Source: Bradyrhizobium arachidis
Lineage (GTDB): Bacteria > Pseudomonadota > Alphaproteobacteria > Rhizobiales > Xanthobacteraceae
Length of the DNA: 64,000 bases
Direction: 5' to 3'
Assembly (NCBI RefSeq): GCF_024758505.1
Contig: NZ_CP077970.1
Coordinates: forward strand, 4,464,001-4,528,000
The position numbers and the translations under genes are program-made. Positions 9,878-19,314 of this stretch are shown one piece after another. Every line of letters begins with the position of its first letter. Position 1 is the first letter of the stretch. The notes below the pieces were generated by a model. The model was not told where the DNA came from. It saw nothing but the letters and a program-made list of their open reading frames with translations, and did not search any database.

Positions 9878-9946
9878 ACAGCCAGTCGGCGCAGGGATCG
9901 GCCGTTCGTGCACGGACAATGACAACAACAAGCCGAGAGCATTCCC

Positions 9947-11539
9947 ATGGACTGGTCGCAGCATTCGATTCCTCCTATGCGGCTCGAGCCACGCTTCGGC
10001 GATCGTGTCGTGCCGGCATTCTGCGAGCGGCCGGCGAGCGTCTGGGCGATGATTGCGGATGCAGCCGCCCGCAACGGCGATGGCGAAGCGCTGATTGCGG
10101 GCAGCGTCAGGCTGACATGGCGGCAGGCGGTTGAGCGGGCGGCGCGGATTGCAGTCGGCTTTCGAAAGCTCGGTCTGCAGCGCGGCGACCGCGTTGCCGT
10201 GCTGCTCGGCAACCGCATTGAATTCCCCCTGATCCTGTTTGCGGCCGCACATGAAGGGCTGGTGACGGTGCTGCTCAGCACCCGCCAGCAAAAGCCCGAG
10301 ATTGCCTATGTGCTCGGCGATTGCGGCGCCAGGATACTGATCCATGAGGCGGCTCTTGCCGAGCGCCTGCCGGATGCGCGGGACGTGCCCGATGTCACCC
10401 ATCGCATCGCCGTCGATGACGATCCGGCGCTGTCGCGTTTCGCGGTGCTTGCGGACAATGCTCCGGCGCCCGCGCCAGTCGAGGTCGGCGAGGAGGACAC
10501 CGCGATGATCCTCTATACCTCGGGGACGACGGGCAAGCCCAAGGGCGCGATGCTCGCCCATTGCAACATCATCCATTCCTCGATGGTGTTCGTCTCCTGC
10601 CTGCAATTGACGCAGACGGATCGCTCGATCGCGGCCGTGCCACTAGGGCATGTGACCGGCGTCGTCGCCAACATCACGACCATGGTGCGCTGCGCCGGCG
10701 CGCTGATCATCATGCCGGAGTTCAGGGCGGCCGACTATCTCAAGCTCGCCACACGCGAGCGCGTCACTTACACCGTGATGGTGCCGGCGATGTACAATCT
10801 CTGCCTTCTCCAACCCGATTTCGACAGCTACGACCTCTCGAGCTGGCGCATCGGTGGCTTCGGCGGCGCGCCGATGCCGATCGCGACCATCGAGAAGCTC
10901 GATGCAAAGATCCCCGGCCTGAAGCTCGCGAACTGCTATGGCGCGACCGAGACCACGTCGCCCTCCACGATCATGCCCGGCGAGTTGACGGCCAGCCACA
11001 TCGACAGCGTCGGCTTGCCCTGTCCGGGCGCGCGCATCGTTGCTGTCGATGCTGATGGCCGTGAGCTGCCGCGTGGCGAGATCGGGGAGCTCTGGATCCA
11101 AAGCGCCTCCGTCATCAAGGGCTACTGGAACAATCCAAAGGCGACGGCCGAAAGTTTTACCGCCGGATTCTGGCACTCCGGCGACCTCGGCTCGGTCGAT
11201 GCCGACAATTTCGTCCGCGTGTTCGACCGGCAGAAGGACATGATCAACCGCGGCGGCCTGAAGATCTATTCCGCGGAGGTGGAGTCCGTGCTGGCCGGCC
11301 ATCCCGCCGTGGTCGAGAGTGCGATCATCGCAAGGCCGTGCCCGGTGCTCGGCGAGCGCGTGCATGCGGTCGTGGTGACGCGCGAAGCCGTTGCCGCTGA
11401 GGCGCTGCGCGCCTGGTGCGCCGAGCGGCTGTCCGACTACAAGGTGCCGGAGACCATGGCGATGACCGCCGACCCGCTGCCACGCAACGCCAACGGGAAG
11501 GTGCTCAAGCGGCAATTGCGGGAGCTGCCGGGGGCCTGA
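9947..11539 (+). CDS. AMP-forming acyl-CoA synthetase / fatty-acid-CoA ligase
   Basis: A 530-residue member of the ANL (acyl-CoA synthetase/luciferase) superfamily. The phosphate-binding loop MILYTSGTTGKPKGAML lies near residue 185, the adenine motif NCYGATETTSP near 325, and the hinge and C-terminal region GDLGSVDADNFVRVFDRQKDMINRGG near 405-430. A terminal lysine motif (NANGKVLKRQLRE) supplies the adenylation lysine. It activates a carboxylic acid as acyl-AMP, then CoA thioester. Substrate chain length cannot be told from sequence, and no catabolic operon surrounds it. Confidence 0.9.
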   Translation: MDWSQHSIPPMRLEPRFGDRVVPAFCERPASVWAMIADAAARNGDGEALIAGSVRLTWRQAVERAARIAVGFRKLGLQRGDRVAVLLGNRIEFPLILFAAAHEGLVTVLLSTRQQKPEIAYVLGDCGARILIHEAALAERLPDARDVPDVTHRIAVDDDPALSRFAVLADNAPAPAPVEVGEEDTAMILYTSGTTGKPKGAMLAHCNIIHSSMVFVSCLQLTQTDRSIAAVPLGHVTGVVANITTMVRCAGALIIMPEFRAADYLKLATRERVTYTVMVPAMYNLCLLQPDFDSYDLSSWRIGGFGGAPMPIATIEKLDAKIPGLKLANCYGATETTSPSTIMPGELTASHIDSVGLPCPGARIVAVDADGRELPRGEIGELWIQSASVIKGYWNNPKATAESFTAGFWHSGDLGSVDADNFVRVFDRQKDMINRGGLKIYSAEVESVLAGHPAVVESAIIARPCPVLGERVHAVVVTREAVAAEALRAWCAERLSDYKVPETMAMTADPLPRNANGKVLKRQLRELPGA

Positions 11540-11712
11540 AGGGGCGGCCGGAACCCAGGCGGCGGTGCTCGGCGGGACGGTTAACGCCTTGATTGGCCTC
11601 GCTTTGCCTTGCCACCGCCATATGGTTAGGGTATCGCCGCCGCCACGCGGGAACGGGTTTTCTGACGCGAGATTCCAGCGCGCGCTCCCGACCGGGGATG
11701 GGATTAGCTTAA

Positions 11713-12366
11713 GTGTCTGAATTATTTGACGAAGTCGACGAGGAAGTACGTCGCGAACAGCTCAAGAAGCTGTGGGACAGGTATTCGATCTACCTGATCG
11801 CCCTGATGGTGCTGATTGTCGCAGCCGTCGGCGGTTGGCGCGGCTACCAGTATCTGGAGGCCAAGAAGGCCGCCGAGGCCGGTGCGGCCTTCGAGAAGGC
11901 CGTCGAGCTGTCCGACCAGGGCAAGCATGCCGAGGCCGAGGCAGCCTTTGCCGAGCTCGCCGTCAAGGCGCCGTCCGGTTACCGCACGCTGGCGCGCCTG
12001 CGCGCTGCCGCCGAGATCTCTGCCCGCGATCCCAAGGCCGCGGCCAAGATGTATGACGACATTGCCGCCGACCGCAGCATCGCCAGCGAGCAGCAGGCGC
12101 TCGCAAAAATCCGCGCCGCCGGCTTGCTGCTCGACACGGCAGGCTATGCCGACATCCAGCAGCGGCTGGAGGCATCGACCGCCTCGGGCTCGACCTTCCG
12201 CCACACCGCCCGCGAAATGCTGGCCCTGTCGGCCTGGCGCAATGGCGACATGACCGCGGCGCGCAAATGGCTGGATGCGATCGCCGAGGATGGCGAGACG
12301 CCGCCGAGCATGCGCTCGCGCGCCGAGGCGCTGCAAGCCTTGCTGCCGGCGGTTGCCAAGAGCTGA
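11713..12366 (+). CDS. Membrane-anchored TPR protein, YfgM/DUF2133-like
   Basis: 217 residues: a short cytosolic N-terminus (SELFDEVDEEVRREQLKKLWDRY), one membrane helix (IYLIALMVLIVAAVGGW) and an alanine-rich helical periplasmic part with TPR-like pairs. This matches YfgM, an ancillary SecYEG protein linked to periplasmic chaperones. The start is a GTG. As in E. coli (yfgM-bamB-der), it lies two genes ahead of der. Confidence 0.85.
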   Translation: MSELFDEVDEEVRREQLKKLWDRYSIYLIALMVLIVAAVGGWRGYQYLEAKKAAEAGAAFEKAVELSDQGKHAEAEAAFAELAVKAPSGYRTLARLRAAAEISARDPKAAAKMYDDIAADRSIASEQQALAKIRAAGLLLDTAGYADIQQRLEASTASGSTFRHTAREMLALSAWRNGDMTAARKWLDAIAEDGETPPSMRSRAEALQALLPAVAKS

Positions 12367-12406
12367 TTGAGAGCTGATGGCCCGAGATAGCTGGACGAGA
12401 CACCAG

Positions 12407-12949
12407 ATGCGCCGCACGCCACGTTTGATCGCAGCCGCCGTCCTGATCGCCTTCTCGGGCGTGCTGGGCGGCTGCTCCAGCGGCGGGTTCGATCCCAGCG
12501 ATCTCATGGATTTCCTCGACACCAAGAAGAAGCTGCCGGGCGACCGCAAGCCGGTCTTCCCCGAGGGTGTGCCCGGCCTGGAGCAGGGCGTGCCGAAGGA
12601 TCTCTACAAGGGCGCACAGCAACAGCCGGACCAGCCGCCCGTGGACGCGGCTGCCGTTCCGCCGCCTGCGCCGAACGCCAAGTCGGCCAAGGGCAAGAAG
12701 TCCAAGCAGCCGGCGGCCGCTGCCGTTGCGCCGGCCGAGGCGCCAGCGGGCGAGGCGGACGGCGAAGTCCAGCCCGATGCAGCGCCGGCTCCGGCCGCGC
12801 CGCCGCCGAAGCAGAAGATCGTCCGCAGGCGCACCACCGCGCCGCCGCCGGATCAGACCACGCAGCCGGCGCAGCAGACCCAGACCACGCAGCAGCAGTC
12901 GCAGGGAGCATTCCCGGCCCCGATGCCGAGCGGCAGCTTCTCGCGCTGA
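12407..12949 (+). CDS. Proline/alanine-rich lipoprotein between yfgM-like gene and der
   Basis: About 180 residues. The signal peptide ends in a clear lipobox, GVLGGC (Cys 23), so a lipid-anchored envelope protein is expected. The rest is low-complexity Pro/Ala/Gln with Lys-rich patches and shows no fold. In many relatives the BamB beta-propeller occupies this gene position; no propeller repeats are seen here. An upstream ATG at 12377 is in frame, but 12407 gives a more normal signal peptide. The function is unknown. Confidence 0.75.
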   Translation: MRRTPRLIAAAVLIAFSGVLGGCSSGGFDPSDLMDFLDTKKKLPGDRKPVFPEGVPGLEQGVPKDLYKGAQQQPDQPPVDAAAVPPPAPNAKSAKGKKSKQPAAAAVAPAEAPAGEADGEVQPDAAPAPAAPPPKQKIVRRRTTAPPPDQTTQPAQQTQTTQQQSQGAFPAPMPSGSFSR

Positions 12950-12999
12950 TATTTCTCAATGCATTGACAGGCGCGTCCCCTGCGGCGCACGAATGACTG

Positions 13000-14382
13000 A
13001 TGTCCTTTACCGTCGCCATCATCGGCCGGCCCAATGTCGGAAAGTCGACGCTGTTCAACCGGCTGGTGGGGCAGAAGCTCGCGCTCGTCGATGACCTGCC
13101 GGGTGTCACGCGCGACCGCCGCGAGGGTGAAGCTCGGCTCGGCGATCTCGAATTCACCATCATCGACACTGCAGGGCTCGACGAGGGCGCCAAGGGCTCG
13201 CTGACTGCGCGCATGCAGGAGCAGACGGAAACTGCGATCGCGCAGGCGGACGCGCTGTTCTTCGTCATCGACGCGCGCGCAGGCCTCACGCCGACTGATC
13301 GTGCCTTCGCCGATTTCGCCCGCCGCGCCAACAAGCCCGTGCTGCTGGTCGCCAACAAGAGCGAGGGCAAGCACGGCGATGCCGGCGCCATGGAATCCTT
13401 CGCGCTCGGGCTCGGTGATCCCATCCAGATTTCCGCCGAGCATGGCGAAGGCATGGGCGAGCTCTACGATGCGCTGAGCGAGATCATCCCGCAGACGCCT
13501 GATGACGATGAGGTCGAGGATGACGAGCCGGAGTCCGAGGAGGAGGCTGCGAAGCGTCCCATTCGGGTCGCGATCGTCGGTCGGCCCAATGCCGGCAAGT
13601 CGACGCTGATCAACCATCTGCTCGGCGAGGAGCGTCTGCTGACGAGCCCTGAGGCCGGCACCACGCGCGACTCCATCGCGGTCGAGATCAACTGGAAGGG
13701 CCGCGACTTCCGCGTCTTCGACACCGCGGGCCTGCGGCGCCGCTCGCGCATCGAGGAGAAGCTCGAAAAACTGTCGGTGGCCGACGCGCTTCGCGCGGTG
13801 CGCTTCGCCGAAGTCGTCGTCCTGATGATGGACACGCAGAACAAGTTCGAGGAGCAGGATCTGCGCATCGCCGACCTGATCGAGCGCGAGGGACGCGCGG
13901 TCGTGCTCGCCGTCAACAAATGGGACCTGATGGAGAGCAAAGGCGGCGGTGCGATCTCGAACTTGCGCCGGGATGCCGACCACTGGCTGCCGCAGCTCAA
14001 GGGCGTGCCGATCGTTGCCGTCTCCGGCCTGATGGGCGAGGGCATCGATCGCCTGATGACGGCCGTCCAGGACGCCTATGCGATCTGGAACAGGCGCGTG
14101 CCGACTTCGGCGCTGAACCGCTGGTTCGAGCAGGCGATCCAGGCCAATCCGCCACCTGCGGTGTCCGGCCGCCGGCTGAAGCTGAACTACATCACCCAGA
14201 CCAAGGCGCGGCCGCCGAGTTTCGTGCTGTTCTGCTCGCGCGCGGATGCCGTGCCGCAGGCCTATCTGCGCTATCTCACCAATTCCATGCGCGAGACTTT
14301 TGAGCTGCCGGGCACACCGGTGCGCATCACGCTGCGCGAGAAGGCCAATCCCTTCGCGCACAAGCGTAAACGGCTGTCGTGA
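13000..14382 (+). CDS. der: Tandem-GTPase ribosome assembly factor Der (EngA)
   Basis: A 460-residue protein with two GTPase domains. Domain 1 has [17 protein letters not shown] near the start and DTAGL; domain 2 has [17 protein letters not shown] near residue 195, [19 protein letters not shown], and NKWDL. A C-terminal KH-like domain ends the protein. An acidic linker ([15 protein letters not shown]) joins the G domains. Der is essential for 50S subunit maturation. Its TGA overlaps the next start codon. Confidence 0.95.
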   Translation: MSFTVAIIGRPNVGKSTLFNRLVGQKLALVDDLPGVTRDRREGEARLGDLEFTIIDTAGLDEGAKGSLTARMQEQTETAIAQADALFFVIDARAGLTPTDRAFADFARRANKPVLLVANKSEGKHGDAGAMESFALGLGDPIQISAEHGEGMGELYDALSEIIPQTPDDDEVEDDEPESEEEAAKRPIRVAIVGRPNAGKSTLINHLLGEERLLTSPEAGTTRDSIAVEINWKGRDFRVFDTAGLRRRSRIEEKLEKLSVADALRAVRFAEVVVLMMDTQNKFEEQDLRIADLIEREGRAVVLAVNKWDLMESKGGGAISNLRRDADHWLPQLKGVPIVAVSGLMGEGIDRLMTAVQDAYAIWNRRVPTSALNRWFEQAIQANPPPAVSGRRLKLNYITQTKARPPSFVLFCSRADAVPQAYLRYLTNSMRETFELPGTPVRITLREKANPFAHKRKRLS

Positions 14383-15635
14383 ACGGAGACGCCGGTCAGG
14401 CGATCGCCGTCGATGCGCCGCCGATCAAGCGCGGCGCAGTCGCCTTCATCTTCGTCACCATCCTGCTCGACATGCTCGCGCTCGGCGTGATCATGCCGAT
14501 CCTGCCGAAATTGGTGGAGAGTTTTGTCGGCAACGACACCGCGCAGGCGGCGCGGATCTTTGGCGTGTTCGGCACCGCCTGGGCGCTGATGCAGTTCGTG
14601 TTCTCGCCGGTGCTCGGCGCGCTCTCGGACCGGTTTGGCCGGCGGCCGGTGGTGCTGCTGTCGAATTTCGGACTTGCCGCCGACTACGTGCTGATGGCGC
14701 TGGCACCGTCGCTGCTCTGGCTGTTCGTCGGCCGCGTGATCTCCGGCATCACGTCGGCGAGCATTTCGACCGCCTTTGCCTACATCGCCGACGTGACGCC
14801 GCCGGAGCGGCGCGCGGCGGTGTTCGGCAAGATCGGCGCGGCGTTCGGCGCAGGCTTCGTGTTCGGGCCTGCGCTCGGCGGCCTGCTCGGCGATATCGAC
14901 CCGCGGCTGCCGTTCTGGGCCGCGGCCGCATTGAGCTTTGCCAACGCGGTTTACGGCCTGCTGGTGCTGCCGGAATCGCTGTCGGCGGAAAAGCGCGCGC
15001 CGTTCCGCTGGCGGAGCGCCAATCCGATCGGCGCGCTGAACCTGTTGCGTTCGAACGCGGTGCTGGCGGGATTATCGGTCGTCAATTTCATCGCACAGGT
15101 CGCGCATGTGGTGCTGCCGTCGACCTACGTGCTCTATGCGACCTACCGCTATGGCTGGGATTCCAAGATCGTGGGACTGACGCTCGCAATGGTCGGCATC
15201 TGCGCCATGGTGGTGCAGGGGCTCGCGATCGGGCCCATCGTGCGCGCATTCGGCGAACGCAAGGCGCTGCTGCTCGGCCTGAGCTGCGGTGCGATCGGTT
15301 TTGTGATCTTCGGTTCGGCGCCGACCGGACCATTGTCATGGCTCGGCATTCCCGTGATGTCGCTATGGGGCGTGTCGGGCGCGGCGATTCAGTCGCTGAT
15401 GACCCGGCTCGTCGCGCCTGATCAGCAGGGCCAGCTCCAGGGCGCGAACTCGAGCGTGCAGAGCGTGTCGCAGCTGGTCGGCCCCTTCCTGTTCACGCTG
15501 ACCTTTGCCTATTTCATCGGCGGCGGCGCGCCGTTGCATTTGCCCGGAGCACCGTTCCTGCTGGCAGCCGTGCTCATGGTGCTGTCGCTTGCGATTGCGA
15601 TGCGGACTTTGGCCGGGACATCCTCCGAAACGTAA
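14379..15635 (+). CDS. MFS efflux transporter, TetA/multidrug type
   Basis: 418 residues with twelve predicted helices. The MFS motif A ([16 protein letters not shown]) follows helix 2, and the [28 protein letters not shown] region is typical of class TetA(P/B)-like drug/proton antiporters. The GTG start overlaps the der stop by four bases (GTGA). Real tetracycline resistance is not implied; environmental bacteria carry many such proteins of unknown substrate. A strong palindromic terminator follows. Confidence 0.88.
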   Translation: MNGDAGQAIAVDAPPIKRGAVAFIFVTILLDMLALGVIMPILPKLVESFVGNDTAQAARIFGVFGTAWALMQFVFSPVLGALSDRFGRRPVVLLSNFGLAADYVLMALAPSLLWLFVGRVISGITSASISTAFAYIADVTPPERRAAVFGKIGAAFGAGFVFGPALGGLLGDIDPRLPFWAAAALSFANAVYGLLVLPESLSAEKRAPFRWRSANPIGALNLLRSNAVLAGLSVVNFIAQVAHVVLPSTYVLYATYRYGWDSKIVGLTLAMVGICAMVVQGLAIGPIVRAFGERKALLLGLSCGAIGFVIFGSAPTGPLSWLGIPVMSLWGVSGAAIQSLMTRLVAPDQQGQLQGANSSVQSVSQLVGPFLFTLTFAYFIGGGAPLHLPGAPFLLAAVLMVLSLAIAMRTLAGTSSET

Positions 15636-15636
15636 A

Positions 15637-15660
15637 ATGCCCGGGCCTAGGCCCGGGCAT
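15637..15660. terminator. Shared hairpin terminator between convergent genes
   Basis: ATGCCCGGGCC-TA-GGCCCGGGCAT is a perfect 24-base palindrome directly after the MFS stop codon and 33 bases from the end of the convergent binding-protein gene. It is preceded by AAA on the plus strand, giving a short U-run for minus-strand transcripts. It probably serves both directions. Confidence 0.7.
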
Positions 15661-15693
15661 GATGTCGTCGAAATCGCGTCGACTGCTACGCGG

Positions 15694-16920
15694 TCACTTC
15701 TTCACCAGCGGGCAGTCGCTGGCTTCGAGCGGCTTGGCCGCGTCTTCCGGTGCGATCGTGGCAACCAGCTTGTAGTAGTCCCACGGGCCCTTCGACTCTT
15801 CCGGCTTCTTCACTTCGAACAGATAGGCCGGGATCAGGCGGCGGCCGTCGGCGCGCAGCGGGCCTTTGCCGAATAGCGGATCGTCGGTCGGCAGCTCCTT
15901 CATCTTGGCAACCACCTTGGCGCCGTCATGCGGATTGCTGCCCAGCGCATCCATCGCCTTCAGGTAATGCAGGATCTCCGCATAGAGGCCCGCAACCGTC
16001 ATCGACGGCATCGAGCCCTTGGGCGAGACCTTCTGGAAGCGTTTTGACCATTCGCGGGTCCCGTCGTTGAGATCCCAGTAGAAGGATTCGGTGAAAGTCA
16101 GGCCCTGCGCGGTCTTCAGCCCGAGCGAGTGTACGTCGTTGATGAAGAGCAGGAGCGCTGCGAGCTTCTGGCCGCCGGACACGATGCCGAATTCGGCGGC
16201 CTGCTTGATCGCGTTGGTGGTGTCGCCGCCGGCGTTGGCGAGGCCGATGATCTTGGCCTTCGACGACTGCGCCTGGAGCAGGAACGAGGAGAAATCCGCG
16301 GTGTTGAGCGGATGCTTGACGCCGCCGAGCACCTTGCCGCCGGTGGCCGTGACCACGGAGCCGGTGTCGCGCTCGAGCGCATGGCCGAAGGCATAGTCCG
16401 CGGTCAGGAAGAACCAGGTGTCGCCGCCCGCTTTCGTCAGCGCCTTGCCGGTGCCGTTGGCGAGCATGTAGGTGTCGTAGGTGAAGGAGACGGTGTTGGG
16501 CGTGCAGGCCTTGCCGGTGAGGTCGGCGGTGGCTGCGCCCGAATTGAGCAGCACCGAGTTCTTTTCCTTGACGAGGTTGCTCACCGCGAGCGCAACGCCC
16601 GAGCTCGGCGTGTCGGCGATGGCGTCGACCTTGTCGGCGTCGATCCATTGCCGGGCAATGTTGACGCCGATATCAGGCTTGTTCTGGTGATCGCCGCTCA
16701 AGACCTCGATCTTCCAGCCCTTCGCCTTCATGCCGGAATCTTCGACGGCCATCTTCACCGCAGCGACCGAGTTCGGGCCGCCGATGTCGGCATAGAGGCT
16801 CGACATGTCGTTCAACACGCCGATCTTGATGGTCTTGTCTTGGGCGGAGGCCGAGGTGGCAAAGCCGAGACCGGCACAGGTCAGGAGCGCGGCATAGCGC
16901 CAGGCGTGAGTCTTCTTCAT
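15694..16920 (-). CDS. Orphan periplasmic substrate-binding protein, Liv type
   Basis: 408 residues: a signal peptide of about 26 residues (ending SASAQ/D), then a type-1 binding protein fold beginning KTIKIGVLNDMSSLYADIGGP. It is strongly similar throughout to the protein at 1303-2523, for example in DHQNKPDIG, ARQWIDA, DYAFGHALERDT, HPLNTADFSSFLLQAQ and KKPEESKGPWDYYK. No permease or ATPase gene adjoins it, so it either shares the nearby Liv transporter or uses a remote one. GGAGG stands just before the ATG. Confidence 0.93.
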   Translation of the reverse strand: MKKTHAWRYAALLTCAGLGFATSASAQDKTIKIGVLNDMSSLYADIGGPNSVAAVKMAVEDSGMKAKGWKIEVLSGDHQNKPDIGVNIARQWIDADKVDAIADTPSSGVALAVSNLVKEKNSVLLNSGAATADLTGKACTPNTVSFTYDTYMLANGTGKALTKAGGDTWFFLTADYAFGHALERDTGSVVTATGGKVLGGVKHPLNTADFSSFLLQAQSSKAKIIGLANAGGDTTNAIKQAAEFGIVSGGQKLAALLLFINDVHSLGLKTAQGLTFTESFYWDLNDGTREWSKRFQKVSPKGSMPSMTVAGLYAEILHYLKAMDALGSNPHDGAKVVAKMKELPTDDPLFGKGPLRADGRRLIPAYLFEVKKPEESKGPWDYYKLVATIAPEDAAKPLEASDCPLVKK

Positions 16921-17102
16921 TGTGTTCCTCCAAACGTTGATGCCGGGACGGCCCTCTTTGACGGAGCCTTTGACCTGCGGCGAGATCGGTTACGATCCGA
17001 TATTTTCGATAACCTGTCTGAAGGCTTGCGGCAATGCGCTAAACGTAGCGGTTGAGGGAGGGGTTAACTCTTCCGGACGGCGTCGACACGGCGCAGATTT
17101 TG

Positions 17103-17128
17103 GCAACCCGCACACGCAAGCGGGTTGC
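17103..17128. other. 9-bp stem-loop downstream of the NHL-repeat gene
   Basis: GCAACCCGC and GCGGGTTGC pair around an eight-base loop. Read on the minus strand it follows the stop of the NHL protein by about 25 bases, so it may end that transcript; the following bases (CAAAATC) are not a proper U-tract. The rest of the 16921-17153 gap shows no gene. Confidence 0.4.
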
Positions 17129-17153
17129 AATACGACCGGTTGGTGGATGCCTT

Positions 17154-18302
17154 TCAAGGAAGCGCGTTGGACGTCAGCTTGAACTTCTGGATGCGCTTTC
17201 CGGTGTCCACCTCCGCCGTGTACACGTTGCCCTTGGCGTCGATCGCCATGGCGTGGACCCAGTGGAACTGCCCTGCATTCCGGCCGCTGCGACCAAAACT
17301 GCCGACGACGGTACCATCCTCCCGCTTGATCACCCTGATCTCGTTGTTCTCGCCGTCGGCGCTCAAGAGATAGGTCTGTTTCGCATCGGGCCAGAGTGCG
17401 ATGTCCCACACCGCGCCGTTTCCGAGCGTGTTCTTTTCGAAAAACCATTCCTTCACGAAGGTGCCATCCTTCTTGAACACCTGGATGCGATTGTTGGTTC
17501 GGTCGCAGACATAGACGAGACCGTCATTGGCGAGTTTTACGCAGTGGACTGGATTGCCGAATTGCTGGGCAACCGGCGCCTTGGGATCGTAGGGCGGTTG
17601 CTTGTCGTCGCTCGGCTTGTTGCCATAGGCGCCCCAGTGCCGCTTGTAAGCCAGTGTATCAGCATCGAACACGATGACGCGGCGATTGCCATAGCCGTCG
17701 GCGACGTAGATCTCGTTCGCGTCCTTGTCGATCGCGGTTTCCGCGGGCTTGCCGAGCTGGGTGGTGTCGCTGCTGCCCTTGCTCGGCGCGATCTGGCCGA
17801 TCTGCGCCACGAACTTGCCGTCGAGCGTGAACTTCAGGATCACGTTGTCGTTGTCGGCATTGCCGCCGATCCACACGAAGCCGCGCTCATCGACCTCGAT
17901 GCCGTGCTCGCGGCCGACCCATTCATAGCCTTCACCGGGGCCGCCCCAGGAGCGCAGAAGATTGCCGTCGGCGTCGAACTCGAGGACGGGTGGTGCCGAT
18001 GCGCAGCATTTTGAACGCGGCGGATTGAGCGTCGCGCCCTTTTCGTCGTCGGTCAACGAACGTGGGCGGTGGATGACCCAGATATGCCCTCGATGGTCGA
18101 CGGTGATGCCGCCGACCTGACCGAGGATCCAGTTGTTCGGCAGCGCTTTTGGCCAGGAGGCATCGACGGCGAATGTCGGGATCTCTCCCGCGGCTGCGGC
18201 CTGCGGCAGCGCAAACGCAATCGCTGTGGCGCAGATCGACATGGAGCGCGCGAGATGCGCAATCGCGCGAGTGAGGCGAGCGCGGCCCGGCGTGAGCGCC
18301 AT
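17154..18302 (-). CDS. Secreted NHL-repeat six-bladed beta-propeller protein
   Basis: 382 residues with an export signal ending near AAAAGEIP and then repeated NHL-type strands: GGITVDHRGHIWVIHR, GIEVDERGFVWIGGNADND, AIDKDANEIYVADGYGNRRV, LANDGLVYVCDRTNNRIQVF and AMAIDAKGNVYTAEVDTGKR. Such propellers resemble peptidyl-hydroxyglycine lyase or act as binding platforms. Two adjacent cysteines (KCCAS) sit in the first blade. No catalytic assignment is justified. Neighbours give no functional hint. Confidence 0.85.
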   Translation of the reverse strand: MALTPGRARLTRAIAHLARSMSICATAIAFALPQAAAAGEIPTFAVDASWPKALPNNWILGQVGGITVDHRGHIWVIHRPRSLTDDEKGATLNPPRSKCCASAPPVLEFDADGNLLRSWGGPGEGYEWVGREHGIEVDERGFVWIGGNADNDNVILKFTLDGKFVAQIGQIAPSKGSSDTTQLGKPAETAIDKDANEIYVADGYGNRRVIVFDADTLAYKRHWGAYGNKPSDDKQPPYDPKAPVAQQFGNPVHCVKLANDGLVYVCDRTNNRIQVFKKDGTFVKEWFFEKNTLGNGAVWDIALWPDAKQTYLLSADGENNEIRVIKREDGTVVGSFGRSGRNAGQFHWVHAMAIDAKGNVYTAEVDTGKRIQKFKLTSNALP

Positions 18303-18377
18303 GGCATCCTCCCATTCTTGACGCGGCTTGCTGCCGCTTTGGGCCGGCAGTCAATCGCGCCGAGGACGTCGAGTCAA

Positions 18378-19118
18378 TCAGGCGGGCGGACGGAAGCCCA
18401 TCAGCTTCCTGGTCTTGTAGTCGTAGAATTTTCCGGTCTCGGTCCAATCAGGCGCGCACATCGGAACGATGAATTCGGCGACCTGTTCCGGAGTATCCAA
18501 CGTCGCGGGATCCTCGCCCGGCATCAGGGTCGCACGCATACGGGTGCGGATCGGACCGGGGTTGAACAGGTTGATGCGCAGCTTGGTGCTTGCGGTTTCC
18601 TGCGCCCAGGCGCGCGCCAGCGTCTCCAGCGCAGCCTTCGACGCCGCGTAGGGGCCGACATAGGCGGTCGCCTTGTTGGCGGCGCCCGATGTGATGAACA
18701 CCGCGCGGCCCGCATCGGACTGCCTCAGCAGCGGATCCATGCAGCGAATGAGCTGGAAGTTCGCGGAGACGTTCACCGCCATCACGTCGTTGAAGGTCTT
18801 GAATTCGATATGGCCGAGCGGCGAGGAGGGGCCGAGCACGCCGGCATTGCCGACCAGAATATCGAGCTTGCCGTAGCGTTCGTGCAGGCCGGCGCCAAGC
18901 CGTGCGATGCCGTCGGAATCGGTGAGATTGAGTGGCACCAGCGTGGCGCTGCCGCCCGCCTTGCGGATCTCGTCGTCGAGTTCCTCGAGCCCGCCCTGCG
19001 TGCGCGCCACCGCCACGATGTGCGCACCGGCCTTTGCGAGGGCTATTGCGGTGGCGTAGCCGATGCCGCGCGAGGCGCCGGTGACGAGAGCGATGCGGTT
19101 GGCGAGGGGTTTTGTCAT
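18378..19118 (-). CDS. Short-chain dehydrogenase/reductase
   Basis: A 246-residue classical SDR: TGASRGIG (NAD(P)-binding, near residue 14), NAGVLG, the catalytic Ser in FITSGAA and the YxxxK pair in GPYAASKAALE. FNPGPIRTRMRA follows, where a Thr after PGPI is usual. Its substrate is unknown. In related genomes an SDR often follows purF, which is the case here. Confidence 0.9.
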   Translation of the reverse strand: MTKPLANRIALVTGASRGIGYATAIALAKAGAHIVAVARTQGGLEELDDEIRKAGGSATLVPLNLTDSDGIARLGAGLHERYGKLDILVGNAGVLGPSSPLGHIEFKTFNDVMAVNVSANFQLIRCMDPLLRQSDAGRAVFITSGAANKATAYVGPYAASKAALETLARAWAQETASTKLRINLFNPGPIRTRMRATLMPGEDPATLDTPEQVAEFIVPMCAPDWTETGKFYDYKTRKLMGFRPPA

Positions 19119-19164
19119 GGCGGGGTTTTACAGGCGTGGATGGCTGGGACAAGCCCCCACCAAA

Positions 19165-19305
19165 CCGTCATTCCGGCGCGGTCCCACCGGGTCCGCGCGA
19201 AGCGCGGCCCGATGACAGGCTCCGGACCGAACCCGAAATCCCGAGATCCCCCAATGCGCAACTGCGCATTGGGGTTCGATGCTTCGCATCGCCCCGGGAT
19301 GACGG
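19165..19305. repeat. Interspersed inverted repeat (GTCATTCCGG family), copy 2
   Basis: Begins CCGTCATTCCGG and ends CCCGGGATGACGG. It contains an internal perfect 12-base stem, CCCCAATGCGCA-ac-TGCGCATTGGGG (19249-19274). It fills the whole gap between the SDR gene and the end of purF and may terminate purF transcription. It is longer and more degraded than the copy at 9113-9229. Confidence 0.8.
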
Positions 19306-19314
19306 CTGACGCCG

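Noticed and set aside
9260..10606. Minus-strand frame of 448 codons
   Set aside because: Covers the NnrU and acyl-CoA synthetase genes in reverse and crosses their boundary; no recognisable protein.
12853..14361. Minus-strand frame of 502 codons
   Set aside because: Lies opposite der and the lipoprotein gene; composition is Arg/Asp/His-rich and shows no domain.
17103..17128. Second riboswitch-like hairpin
   Set aside because: A single stem without a conserved loop; better seen as a weak terminator.
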